From contig NZ_BDCD01000041.1 of assembly GCF_001613325.1 (NCBI RefSeq), positions 1 through 64,000 on the forward strand: a DNA stretch of 64,000 bases. Reading direction: 5' to 3'. The notes below the pieces were generated by a model, which searched no databases, had not been told where the DNA came from, and saw only the letters and a program-made list of their open reading frames with translations. Both the position numbers and the translations under genes were made by a program. Every line of letters starts with the position of its first letter. Within the stretch, counting starts at the first letter, position 1. This DNA is from Nocardia yamanashiensis NBRC 100130. Lineage in GTDB: Bacteria; Actinomycetota; Actinomycetes; Mycobacteriales; Mycobacteriaceae. Shown in pieces: positions 7,800 through 15,493 of the stretch.

Positions 7800-8903
7800 T
7801 CAGGCTTTGTCCCCGGTGAGGTAGCTGCGCAGCATGGAGGTGACCTGGGTGATCTGGTCCACGGGCAGGTGCTCGTCGCGCTTGTGCGCCAGGTTCGGGT
7901 CGCCGGGGCCGAAGTTCACCGCCGGGATGCCGCGGGCGGCGAAGCGGGAGACGTCGGTCCAGCCGTACTTGGCGCGCACGCCGCCGCTGCCGTGCGCGTG
8001 CACGATCTCGATCAGGTCCTTGGCGGCCGGGGCGGACAGGCCGGGCAGCGCGCCGGGGGCGCCGTCGGTGCGTTCGAAACCGAGCTCCAGGCCCGAGAAG
8101 ACCTCGCGCACATGCTCGGTGGCCTCGTCCAGGGTGCGGTCGGGGGCGAAGCGGAAGTTCACGTCCACCTCGGCGACATCCGGCACCACATTGCCGGCGA
8201 CGCCGCCGGACACGCGCACCGCCGACAGGCCCTCGCGGTAGACGCAGCCGTCGATGTCGACCTCGCGGGCCTGGTAGGCGGCGAGGCGTTCCAGGATGGG
8301 GGCCTGGCGGTGAATGGCGTTGTCGCCCAGCCAGGCTCGCGCGGTGTGGGCGCGCACGCCCGAGGTGGTGAGGCGGACGCGCAGGGTGCCCTGGCAGCCG
8401 GCTTCGATCCAGCCGCCGGAGGGCTCGCCGAGAATGGCGAGGTCGCCTTCCAGCCATTCGGGCAGTTCGCGTTCGATCTTGCCCAGGCCGTTGAATTCGG
8501 CGGCGATCTCCTCGGCGTCGTAGAAGATCATGGTCAGGTCGTGCACCGGCTCGGCCACGGTGGCCGCCAGGTGCAGGAAGACCGCGTCACCGGATTTCAT
8601 GTCGACGCTGCCGCAACCCCACAGCTGCCGTTCGCCGTTCGCGCCGACCTCGAAGCGGCTCGGCACATTGTCGGCGATCGGCACGGTGTCCAGATGCCCG
8701 GCCAGAATCACGCGGGTCGGCAGGCCGCGCTTGGTGCGGGCCAGCACGGTGTTGCCGTGCCGCACGATCTCGAACCCCGTGGTCTGCTGCTGCAATGCCT
8801 GCATCACGATGTCGGCGATGGCGGCCTCGTCCCGGGAAACGCTCGGGATATCGACGAGGGCGGCGGCGAGACTGATGGGGTCAGCATGGAGATCGAGGGT
8901 CAC
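7800..8903 (-). CDS. dapE: Succinyl-diaminopimelate desuccinylase DapE
   Basis: Zinc-dependent M20 hydrolase that removes succinate from N-succinyl-LL-2,6-diaminopimelate, the penultimate stage of the succinylase route to meso-DAP and lysine. The 367-residue protein contains GHLDTVP (metal His and its Asp partner), the bridging/catalytic pair in DAEEIAAEFNG, GEPSGGWIEAGCQG, a dimerisation lid, and FGPGDPNLAHKRDEH near the C-terminus with the last metal ligand. The GTG start lies 7 nt after a TAGGGT element and encodes MTLDLHADP. It is divergent from dapD, which acts earlier in the same pathway. Confidence 0.94.
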   Translation of the reverse strand: MTLDLHADPISLAAALVDIPSVSRDEAAIADIVMQALQQQTTGFEIVRHGNTVLARTKRGLPTRVILAGHLDTVPIADNVPSRFEVGANGERQLWGCGSVDMKSGDAVFLHLAATVAEPVHDLTMIFYDAEEIAAEFNGLGKIERELPEWLEGDLAILGEPSGGWIEAGCQGTLRVRLTTSGVRAHTARAWLGDNAIHRQAPILERLAAYQAREVDIDGCVYREGLSAVRVSGGVAGNVVPDVAEVDVNFRFAPDRTLDEATEHVREVFSGLELGFERTDGAPGALPGLSAPAAKDLIEIVHAHGSGGVRAKYGWTDVSRFAARGIPAVNFGPGDPNLAHKRDEHLPVDQITQVTSMLRSYLTGDKA

Positions 8904-9029
8904 CCACTCCACCCTAAGGGAGGATCCGCCTCCGTTCCCTGCATCCCACCTGCGTCGGCACAAACGGACACCATTCGCAACCAACCTCACAGAATCTGCG
9001 CGCGCACGGCCCCGGTAACCTGTGCGAAC
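8904..9029. promoter_or_regulatory. Divergent leaderless promoters of dapE and dapD
   Basis: On the minus strand TAGGGT (8911-8916) lies 7 nt before the dapE GTG. On the plus strand TAACCT (9016-9021) lies 8 nt before the dapD GTG. No Shine-Dalgarno is needed for either message. No palindromic operator was recognised between them. Confidence 0.55.
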
Positions 9030-9983
9030 GTGAGCACTCAGGGAGCAGTAGCAGTCGGCCTCGCCACCATCACCGCGAACGGGACGGTGCTGGACACCTG
9101 GTACCCGTACCCGCAGCTCGGGGAATTCGGCGAGACCGGGACGCAGCGGCTGGATGCCTCCGACGTCGAGTACGCCAAGTTCGCGCAGCTGGCGGGCGAG
9201 GACGAGGCGCGCCGGGTCGAGATCGTCGTGGTGCGCACCACCATCGCCGATCTGGCGGCCGCGCCGGTCGACACCCATGACGCCTACCTGCGGCTGCACC
9301 TGCTGTCGCATCGCCTGGTGCGCCCGCACGGCGCCAACCTGGACGGCATCTTCGGGCTGCTGGCGAACGTGGTGTGGACCAACTTCGGCCCCTGCTCCAA
9401 CGAGGAGTTCGAGCTGACCCGCCTGAAGCTGCGGGCGCGCGGCCCGGTCACCGTGTACGGCGTGGACAAGTTCCCGCGCATGGTCGACTACGTGACCCCC
9501 TCGGGCGTGCGCATCGCCGACGCCGACCGCGTGCGCCTGGGCGCGCACCTGGCCTCGGGCACCACCGTCATGCACGAGGGCTTCGTGAACTTCAATGCCG
9601 GCACCCTCGGCAACTCCATGGTCGAAGGCCGCATCTCCGCCGGCGTGCTGGTGGGCGACGGCTCCGATATCGGCGGCGGCGCCTCCATCATGGGCACCCT
9701 GTCCGGCGGCGGCAAGCAGGTCATCTCGCTCGGCGAGCGCTGCCTGCTGGGCGCCAACTCGGGCCTGGGCATCTCGCTCGGCGACGATTCGGTGGTCGAG
9801 GCGGGCCTGTACGTCACCGCCGGCACCAAGGTGCAGCTGCCGGACGGCGCCATCGTGAAGGCGGCCGAGCTGAGCGGCCAGTCCAACCTGCTGTTCCGCC
9901 GCAATTCGCTGACCGGCGCGGTGGAGGTGGTGTCCCGCAAGGGCACCGGCATCGAACTGAACGCCGCCCTGCACGCCAACTGA
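9030..9983 (+). CDS. dapD: 2,3,4,5-tetrahydropyridine-2,6-dicarboxylate N-succinyltransferase DapD
   Basis: Adds succinyl from succinyl-CoA to tetrahydrodipicolinate, opening the succinylase branch of DAP and lysine synthesis. The 317-residue length equals that of the mycobacterial enzyme. An N-terminal domain (1-130) is followed by a left-handed beta-helix made of hexapeptide repeats at about 160-260 (for example DGSDIGGGASIMGTLSGGGK and GANSGLGISLGDDS), then a short C-terminal segment ending in KGTGIELNAALHAN. The GTG start is set by the adjacent -10 element; the open frame runs far upstream but has no family similarity there. It forms a trimer with the active sites between subunits (known for the family). 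Confidence 0.96.
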   Translation: MSTQGAVAVGLATITANGTVLDTWYPYPQLGEFGETGTQRLDASDVEYAKFAQLAGEDEARRVEIVVVRTTIADLAAAPVDTHDAYLRLHLLSHRLVRPHGANLDGIFGLLANVVWTNFGPCSNEEFELTRLKLRARGPVTVYGVDKFPRMVDYVTPSGVRIADADRVRLGAHLASGTTVMHEGFVNFNAGTLGNSMVEGRISAGVLVGDGSDIGGGASIMGTLSGGGKQVISLGERCLLGANSGLGISLGDDSVVEAGLYVTAGTKVQLPDGAIVKAAELSGQSNLLFRRNSLTGAVEVVSRKGTGIELNAALHAN

Positions 9984-9997
9984 GTTGCCGCCGCGGG

Positions 9998-10369
9998 CTA
10001 TTCGATCCCGAAGGCGATGACCCGTTCGGGGGTGATCCGGATCAGTTCCGGCGACATCCCCGGACCCCAGGGTTCGACATCCCGCAAAGCCTGTGCGGTG
10101 CCCCGGATTTCGAGGCACCGCACGGCCCACGGCTGGATCGACTTCACATCGTCGACCACCAGTGAGACCCGGTCTTCCTTGGCCAGATTCCGGAACTTCT
10201 GACTGGCCCCCATCTGATACCCGCCGATATCGATGGTTCCCAGCGCCGCGTTCCAGCGGTAGCCGACGGGATTGTTCTGCGGCGAACCGTCCGGCCGCAC
10301 CGTGGCGAGGCGGCCCAGGCGCTGGCTTTCCAGGTATTCGACCTGCGCGGGCGAGAGCGTTGCGATCAT
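9998..10369 (-). CDS. PPOX-class (flavin/F420-binding split-barrel) protein
   Basis: A 123-residue split-beta-barrel protein of the pyridoxamine-phosphate-oxidase-like class that in actinobacteria often binds F420 or FMN. Features seen are the start LSPAQVEYLESQRLGRLATVRPDGSPQNNPVGY, the SQKFRNLAKEDRVSLVVDD block and a short C-terminal barrel strand. The substrate is unknown. An in-frame GTG lies 3 codons upstream, but the ATG chosen here sits exactly 7 nt after TACCGT, so a leaderless start is preferred. F420 as cofactor is inferred from the presence of fbiC nearby and from the family, not from a residue-level test. Confidence 0.82.
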   Translation of the reverse strand: MIATLSPAQVEYLESQRLGRLATVRPDGSPQNNPVGYRWNAALGTIDIGGYQMGASQKFRNLAKEDRVSLVVDDVKSIQPWAVRCLEIRGTAQALRDVEPWGPGMSPELIRITPERVIAFGIE

Positions 10370-10376
10370 GGCCGTC

Positions 10377-10407
10377 ACGGTAGAACCTCGAGTACGGTCG
10401 AGGTCAA
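10377..10407 (-). promoter_or_regulatory. Promoter of the PPOX gene
   Basis: Minus-strand TTGACC (10402-10407) and TACCGT (10377-10382) are separated by 19 bases; the ATG begins 7 nt further on, so the transcript should be leaderless. Confidence 0.5.
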
Positions 10408-10441
10408 CCCCACGCCGGGCGGGGCGGCGCGCAGGTCCGGG

Positions 10442-11587
10442 TCAGTGGTTGACGACGCCGCTCAGTTCATTGGGCGATTCCGCGAGAGTGACTGTGGCGG
10501 AGACGGTTCCGGCACCTAGGTCGATGCGGTGCACCTGCTTGCGCGCCGGGTCCGAGACGTAGACGTCGCCACCGCGTACGAACAGCGCCGGCCGCGCCTG
10601 CTGCCACTTGACCGGTTCCTCCCATGCGCTCAGCACCGGAATCTTGCGGGTGACCGTGCCCGCCTCCGGATCGATCACGTGGATCGCGCCGTCGGTGCCC
10701 AGCACCAGCGCCTCGCCCGCCGGCCCGCGTCCCAGCGACCGGAAGGTGTAGCTGGTCCCCAGATCCACGAAGCGCAGTCCCCCGGTGCGGGTGTCGATCA
10801 GTGAAACCTGCCGGGGGCGTTCCAGTTCGGCGTCTTTGTCCCGCTTGTAGTCCCCGAGCACGATGGGCGACCGATCCGAGCCGGACTGATTCCCGATGCG
10901 CCCGTACGCATCCGGGCTCTTGACCTTGGTGATGACGCCGTCGCGGTAGACGAGCGCACCGGTCTGGCAGCCGACCACGACGGCTTCCCCGGCGGCCACG
11001 GCCTCACCGTGCACGCCCGGGCAGTCCTCGTTGCGCGCGATCTCCTTCCGGTCCCGATCCAGCACCGCTATGCCGGTGCGCTTCTCCTCGGTCCCGACGG
11101 TGACCAGCAGCTTCCCGTCGGCCAACTCGACCGCGACGCCGTGATGCGCGGCCGGGGTGCGATAGGTCTGCGTCGGCGGCTTCCCGTCCTCCAACTTCGC
11201 CGGATCGAACACGGTCACCTCCCCGGTGCCGTCGGCGAACAGCACCGTCTTCCCCGCATGCCGCACCACGTGACCGGGTTTGACGGCGGGGAAGGAGATA
11301 TCGGTGAGCTCACCGTGCACGGCGTCCAGTACCCGGAACCCGTCCTGCGTGGACACCATCACATGGTGGTCGTCACCGGCGGGATTGATCCGGTTGAACC
11401 CATCCAGCCGGATCTCTCCGCGCTGCTCCAGGGTCTTGCCGTCCAGAATCCGCATTCCGCCGTCGTAGGTGACCACGATCGGATCGGCGACGGCGGGCTT
11501 CGCCGTCTCGCCACCGCCGCATCCAGCGAGGGCGGCGGCGACCGCCGTGAGGCCCGCCAATACCGTGGCGCGCGAACGTAACTGCAT
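10442..11587 (-). CDS. aztD: Zinc metallochaperone AztD (lipoprotein)
   Basis: AztD proteins are extracytoplasmic beta-propellers that bind zinc and hand it to the solute-binding protein AztC. This 381-residue protein starts with a lipoprotein signal ending LAGC (Cys23), followed by GGG. Repeated propeller blades contain TYDGGMRILDG, ATMAVSTQDGFRVLDA-like and GTDGAIHVIDPEAG strands, and the N-terminal region has paired His residues (GDDHHVM; PAAHHGV) suited to zinc binding. The chosen ATG has GGAG 6 nt upstream; two earlier in-frame starts exist within 9 codons. It is third in the minus-strand operon behind aztB and aztC, 37 bases after aztC. A Zur-like box lies upstream of the operon. Confidence 0.85.
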   Translation of the reverse strand: MQLRSRATVLAGLTAVAAALAGCGGGETAKPAVADPIVVTYDGGMRILDGKTLEQRGEIRLDGFNRINPAGDDHHVMVSTQDGFRVLDAVHGELTDISFPAVKPGHVVRHAGKTVLFADGTGEVTVFDPAKLEDGKPPTQTYRTPAAHHGVAVELADGKLLVTVGTEEKRTGIAVLDRDRKEIARNEDCPGVHGEAVAAGEAVVVGCQTGALVYRDGVITKVKSPDAYGRIGNQSGSDRSPIVLGDYKRDKDAELERPRQVSLIDTRTGGLRFVDLGTSYTFRSLGRGPAGEALVLGTDGAIHVIDPEAGTVTRKIPVLSAWEEPVKWQQARPALFVRGGDVYVSDPARKQVHRIDLGAGTVSATVTLAESPNELSGVVNH

Positions 11588-11624
11588 GTACTGCTCCATT
11601 TCTCGTGACGACAAAGGCCGAAGT

Positions 11625-12545
11625 TCAGGCCGCGCCGAGCCCGCGCACGATGGCGTCGGTATTGGCGCGCATCATTTCCAGGTAGGTCCCCGCGCCCTGC
11701 CCCGGCTCGGTGAGCGATTCCGAATACAGCGCGATGACCTGGACCCGCAGCCCGGCCTGCTCCGCCAGCACCCGCGCCAGCCGATCCGGCTGCGAGGAGT
11801 CGGCGAAGATCGCGCTCACCCCGGCGGCCCGCACCGCGCCCGCCAGGTCCGCGAGATCGGCGCTGCTGGGTGAGGCGAGCGTGCTGCCGCCGGGAATCAC
11901 CGCACCGACCACCTCGAACCCGAAACGCTGTGCGAGATAACCGAAGACGTGATGATTGGTGACCAGCTTCCGCCGCCCCGCATCGATGGTCGCGAAGCGC
12001 TCGGTCATCCAGCCCTCGAGCCGCTCGAGTTCGGCGGCATAGCTCGCCGCATTGGCGCGCACGGCAGTGGCGTCGATCCCGTCGACCCGCGCGATCACCG
12101 CATCGGCGATCAGCCCGACCGCCCGCCGGACGCGCGCGGGATCGGTCCAGAAATGCGGATCGAGTTTGCCGACCGCCCCGGACCCGTTGTCCCCGAACCG
12201 AATCGGATCGATCCGCTCCCCCACCGCCAGCCCCGGAACCCCCGCCTGCTCGGCCGCCGTCACATTGCGCAGCACGCCCTCTTCCAGGCCCAGCCCGTTG
12301 TGCACGATCAGCCGAGCTCGCTCCAATTGGGCAGCCTGCTTGGCGGACAGGGCGAATTGATGCGGGTCGGCATTCGCGCTCATCAACACGGTCACGCGTG
12401 CGGTGTCGCCGACGACCGCGCGGGTGATGTCACCGAGAATGTTGGTGGTGACGATGATGTCGGCCCGCTCGTCCCCGGGCTGCGCACAGGCGGCCAGCCC
12501 GACGAGCAAGAGTGCGACCATGAACAAGCGACGAGCGGCGCTCAC
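11625..12545 (-). CDS. aztC: Zinc ABC transporter substrate-binding lipoprotein AztC
   Basis: A 306-residue cluster A-I (ZnuA/AztC) solute-binding lipoprotein. The lipobox LAAC places the lipidated cysteine at residue 20. Metal ligands expected for the family are visible: His in ADPHQFAL, His in KLDPHFW, His in TNHHVFGYLAQRFGF and Asp in IFADSSQ. No long His-rich loop is seen, which fits AztC rather than ZnuA, the role of the loop being taken by AztD. The GTG start overlaps the stop of the upstream permease fusion as GTGA (12542-12545), showing translational coupling. Confidence 0.92.
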   Translation of the reverse strand: MSAARRLFMVALLLVGLAACAQPGDERADIIVTTNILGDITRAVVGDTARVTVLMSANADPHQFALSAKQAAQLERARLIVHNGLGLEEGVLRNVTAAEQAGVPGLAVGERIDPIRFGDNGSGAVGKLDPHFWTDPARVRRAVGLIADAVIARVDGIDATAVRANAASYAAELERLEGWMTERFATIDAGRRKLVTNHHVFGYLAQRFGFEVVGAVIPGGSTLASPSSADLADLAGAVRAAGVSAIFADSSQPDRLARVLAEQAGLRVQVIALYSESLTEPGQGAGTYLEMMRANTDAIVRGLGAA

Positions 12546-14602
12546 CGGCCGACCTCCACCAGGTGGGTGGGCGCGATGCCCGGCGTGAAAGTCCTTGCCT
12601 TGCGCAGCTTGTCGCGATAGTCGATCTCGTGGATCACCCCGGCTTCGGCGTCGTTCACGTAGGCGCGATCGATGTCGATCTCGATCACCGGCGGCACGGC
12701 TCCGTCCGCGACGGGTTTCGCCAGCACGGTGGTGCGCGCCGTCTCCACACCGGTGGCGGGATCCAGCGCCCGCAGTACGCCATCCCGGCCGAGCACCAGC
12801 ACGGGCGACCGTTCCCCCGCCGTATTCACCGCAACCACCGGCCCGGTATCCAGGAAAGTCCAAGTGCGAGCACGCATATCGAGCAGCCACGCCCCACGTT
12901 CCCCCGCAGTGGCAACCAGCCGATCACTACCCGGTCGATACCGGAATTCCACAGCGCGTTCGTTTTTCGGAACCGGATGCGGATAGTCGATCCGCGAAGC
13001 CACCAATCCCGACTCACCGCGCGCGACAACCACCGCGCCGTCGGCGCAAGCGAACACCACCCCGCGCCGCGTCAGCGCGACTCCCGGCAGCCGCGGCATC
13101 GCCCGGCCCCGCGAAACCCCCTCCGCTCCCACCGAACCCGCTGTAGGCGCACAACTCTCCGCAAGCTCCGCGACCACCGGCCCATCGCGGCTGCGCACGG
13201 TCATCCGGCCCGAATTCTCGACGACCACCAGGTTTTCGCCGTACGGCGCCGCCACCCCGTCGATGACCGCGCGCACGGTCACCGCACCCGCGGCCAAGTC
13301 CGCACGATCCAACAGCGTCGTACGGTCATCCGCTACCGCCGCCGTGACCACGGCATCGCCGTACACGGCCCGCACCGGCCGATCGAACACCCCGACCTCT
13401 CGAATGTCCGCGCGGTAGTAGTGCACGTGATCACCGTGATCGACGGTCCACGCCCCGCCATCCACCACCCGCGTCGCTCCCCCGCCGACCACATACGCGA
13501 ACCGATCGTCGCCCAGCATCAATTCCGGCCGCCCGCCCCGCCCGGCAGCACTGATCTCTCCCGAAACCAGATCCACCACCCGCACGTCGCCGGTTTCCCG
13601 ATCGGCAACCACCAACCGCCGCTGCTCTTCCGAAACCTCCTGCGCACCTGCGACATACCCATGTGGCACGGGCTCCGATTCATCACTCTGTCCACCGGTC
13701 GAGCAAGCCGACATGGACAGCGCGGCCGTGACGACCATCAGCAATGCGCGCGGCTTCAACCCAGCGGGGCCATCGCCTCGACGTGCGATCCGATCACGCA
13801 ATCCCGACAGCCCGGCCGAGGCGAAGAACAAGCCGACCGCGACGGCCGCGATGGTGGCGCCGGCGGCGGTACCCGCGTGCCAGGACACCAGCAGTCCGCA
13901 CACGGTGGCGAACATGCCGAACAGCGCGGCGAGTGCCATGACGAGGGGAATTCGGTTGGCCCAGTACAGAGCTGCCGCCGGAGGCGCGATGAGCAGGCCG
14001 AAGACGAGCAGGGTGCCGACGATATGGAAGGAAGCGACGATCGCCAGGGTCACCAGGGCGAGCAGGGCGGCCTGGGCGAGGCGGGGGCGCAATCCCAAGG
14101 TGGCGGCCTTGCGCGGATCGAAGGCGAGCGCCGTGAAAGCGCGGTGTCCGAGAACCACGATGAGCCCGGCGATTCCGAGTGCCACCGCCAGGTAGGCGAG
14201 GTCTTGCCCCCTGATGCCGAGGACGTCGCCGAACAGGAATCCGGTGACATCGACCGCGAAGGATTGCGACCGCGACACGATGATCACGCCGAGCGCAAGC
14301 ATCCCCACGAACAGCAATCCGATGCCGGTATCCGCCGAGAAGCGGCGACTGCGTCCCAGGGCCGACACCCCCACCGCCATCGCACCCGCACTGAATGCCG
14401 CGCCCAGCAACAGGTTTCCCCCCAGCAGGGACGCCACGGCGACGCCGGGCAACATCCCGTGCGCCATCGCATCACCCAGAAAAGCCATGCCGCGCACCAC
14501 AACCCAGGTTCCGGCGAGCGCGCACAAACAGGAAACCAGGAGCCCACCCCACAGGGCCCGCTGTACGAACGCGACCTGCAAGGGGTCGAGCAACCACTCC
14601 AT
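12542..14602 (-). CDS. aztB: Zinc ABC permease AztB fused in frame to a lipoprotein-like propeller domain
   Basis: Residues 1-270 form a complete metal ABC permease of the ZnuB/AztB family with about eight membrane helices (MAFLGDAMAHGMLPG at 39-53; SFHIVGTLLVFGLLIAPPA at 191-209). The same frame continues after a basic stretch into a sequence shaped like a lipoprotein signal (KPRALLMVVTAALSMSAC, Cys300). A 385-residue propeller-like domain follows, with DHGDHVHYY at 388-396 as a possible metal site. Total length is 686 residues, against about 290 for a usual permease. A TTG at 13757-13759, immediately before AAG, could start a separate lipoprotein; it overlaps a TGA in another frame. A true fusion, a re-initiated second protein, or a one-base indel that merged two genes are all possible. 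The ATG lies 8 nt after TAGATT. Confidence 0.82.
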   Translation of the reverse strand: MEWLLDPLQVAFVQRALWGGLLVSCLCALAGTWVVVRGMAFLGDAMAHGMLPGVAVASLLGGNLLLGAAFSAGAMAVGVSALGRSRRFSADTGIGLLFVGMLALGVIIVSRSQSFAVDVTGFLFGDVLGIRGQDLAYLAVALGIAGLIVVLGHRAFTALAFDPRKAATLGLRPRLAQAALLALVTLAIVASFHIVGTLLVFGLLIAPPAAALYWANRIPLVMALAALFGMFATVCGLLVSWHAGTAAGATIAAVAVGLFFASAGLSGLRDRIARRGDGPAGLKPRALLMVVTAALSMSACSTGGQSDESEPVPHGYVAGAQEVSEEQRRLVVADRETGDVRVVDLVSGEISAAGRGGRPELMLGDDRFAYVVGGGATRVVDGGAWTVDHGDHVHYYRADIREVGVFDRPVRAVYGDAVVTAAVADDRTTLLDRADLAAGAVTVRAVIDGVAAPYGENLVVVENSGRMTVRSRDGPVVAELAESCAPTAGSVGAEGVSRGRAMPRLPGVALTRRGVVFACADGAVVVARGESGLVASRIDYPHPVPKNERAVEFRYRPGSDRLVATAGERGAWLLDMRARTWTFLDTGPVVAVNTAGERSPVLVLGRDGVLRALDPATGVETARTTVLAKPVADGAVPPVIEIDIDRAYVNDAEAGVIHEIDYRDKLRKARTFTPGIAPTHLVEVGR

Positions 14603-14610
14603 GGCGAGGC

Positions 14611-14616
14611 AATCTA
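14611..14616 (-). promoter_or_regulatory. -10 element TAGATT of the aztB operon
   Basis: Minus-strand TAGATT is followed by 8 nt and the aztB ATG at 14602, giving a leaderless message. It touches the Zur-like box, so occupation of the box should block the promoter. Confidence 0.5.
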
Positions 14617-14619
14617 TAG

Positions 14620-14634
14620 TGGAAATGATTTTCA
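14620..14634. promoter_or_regulatory. Zur-like operator between aztA and aztB
   Basis: TGGAAATGATTTTCA is a 15-base near-palindrome that differs at one position from TGAAAATGATTTTCA, the core seen in actinobacterial Zur boxes. It lies between the divergent promoters of the two halves of a zinc importer, where Zur bound to zinc would repress both. Fur-family boxes are similar, so the assignment to Zur leans on the gene context. Confidence 0.75.
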
Positions 14635-14653
14635 ATACAAGTAAGGTGAGCTG

Positions 14654-15490
14654 TTGCACACAAGCGGACTTTCAACGATCGAATTGACCGGCGTCAGCGC
14701 CGGATATGCCGGGCACACCGTCCTGCACGACGTCACGACCGTGATTCCGGGCGGACGCGTCACCGCGATCATCGGGCCGAACGGCTCCGGAAAGTCAACG
14801 CTGCTGGGCGTTCTCGCGGGCATCGTGCCCACCCGTGCGGGAACCGTGAAGTATGTGCGGCCCGGCTCGACGGACACCGTCGAACGCGCGCGGGTCAACG
14901 CCACGCCCACACCGATTCGACGCCCCGCACTGGTCGTTCAACAGAGCGCGATCCCCGAAACGCTCCCGATCACCGTACGCGAGACCGTCACCATGGGCCG
15001 ATGGGCCGACCGCGGCCCCTGGCGTCGCCTGACCCGCGCCGACCGCGCCCTGATCGACACCTGCATGGAACGCATGGGAGTGGCCGCACTATCCAACCGC
15101 CGCATGACAGCTCTGTCCGGCGGCCAACGCCAGCGCACCCTACTCGCTCAAGCCCTGGCCCAGCAGTCCGACCTGCTCCTCCTGGACGAACCCGCCACCG
15201 GCCTGGACCCCGAAGCCCAACAAGACATCTCACAACTCCTGCACACCCTGGCAGCCGAAGGCGCGACCATCATCCAAACCACCCACCACCCCCAGGAAGC
15301 AAACCGCGCCCACCACCGCCTCCACCTACAATCCGGCCACCTGACCCCAGAATCCGAAATGGCGACAACGGCCGGAACGACGCCGGAAGGCGAGAGCACG
15401 GCTCCCGACGGGGGGGACCACAGCCGGGTACGGCAGACGACGCAACCCCACTATCTCGTTCGCTCCGCGATCCCACCGCCGAGCCCGTAA
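14654..15490 (+). CDS. aztA: Zinc ABC transporter ATP-binding protein AztA
   Basis: The ATPase of the zinc importer. The 278-residue protein has Walker A GPNGSGKST at about 46-54, a Q-loop in VVQQSAIPE, the ABC signature LSGGQRQR, Walker B LLLLDEP and the switch His in QTTHHPQEA. After about residue 225 an extra tail (roughly 50 residues, rich in Thr, Pro and Ser) is not part of the ABC fold. The start is TTG with AAGGTGAG 3 bases upstream, one of the few clear Shine-Dalgarno sequences near a promoter here. It is divergent from aztB-aztC-aztD with the Zur-like box between. The second half is unusually C-rich on the plus strand. Confidence 0.9.
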   Translation: MHTSGLSTIELTGVSAGYAGHTVLHDVTTVIPGGRVTAIIGPNGSGKSTLLGVLAGIVPTRAGTVKYVRPGSTDTVERARVNATPTPIRRPALVVQQSAIPETLPITVRETVTMGRWADRGPWRRLTRADRALIDTCMERMGVAALSNRRMTALSGGQRQRTLLAQALAQQSDLLLLDEPATGLDPEAQQDISQLLHTLAAEGATIIQTTHHPQEANRAHHRLHLQSGHLTPESEMATTAGTTPEGESTAPDGGDHSRVRQTTQPHYLVRSAIPPPSP

Positions 15491-15493
15491 AAC

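Noticed and set aside
7677..9983. Very long plus-strand frame covering dapE and dapD
   Set aside because: Only the last 317 codons resemble a protein (DapD). The rest is the high-GC antisense of dapE, and a promoter lies at the DapD start.
10442..15490. Manganese rather than zinc importer
   Set aside because: The binding-protein family is shared, but the presence of AztD and a Zur-type rather than MntR-type box favours zinc.
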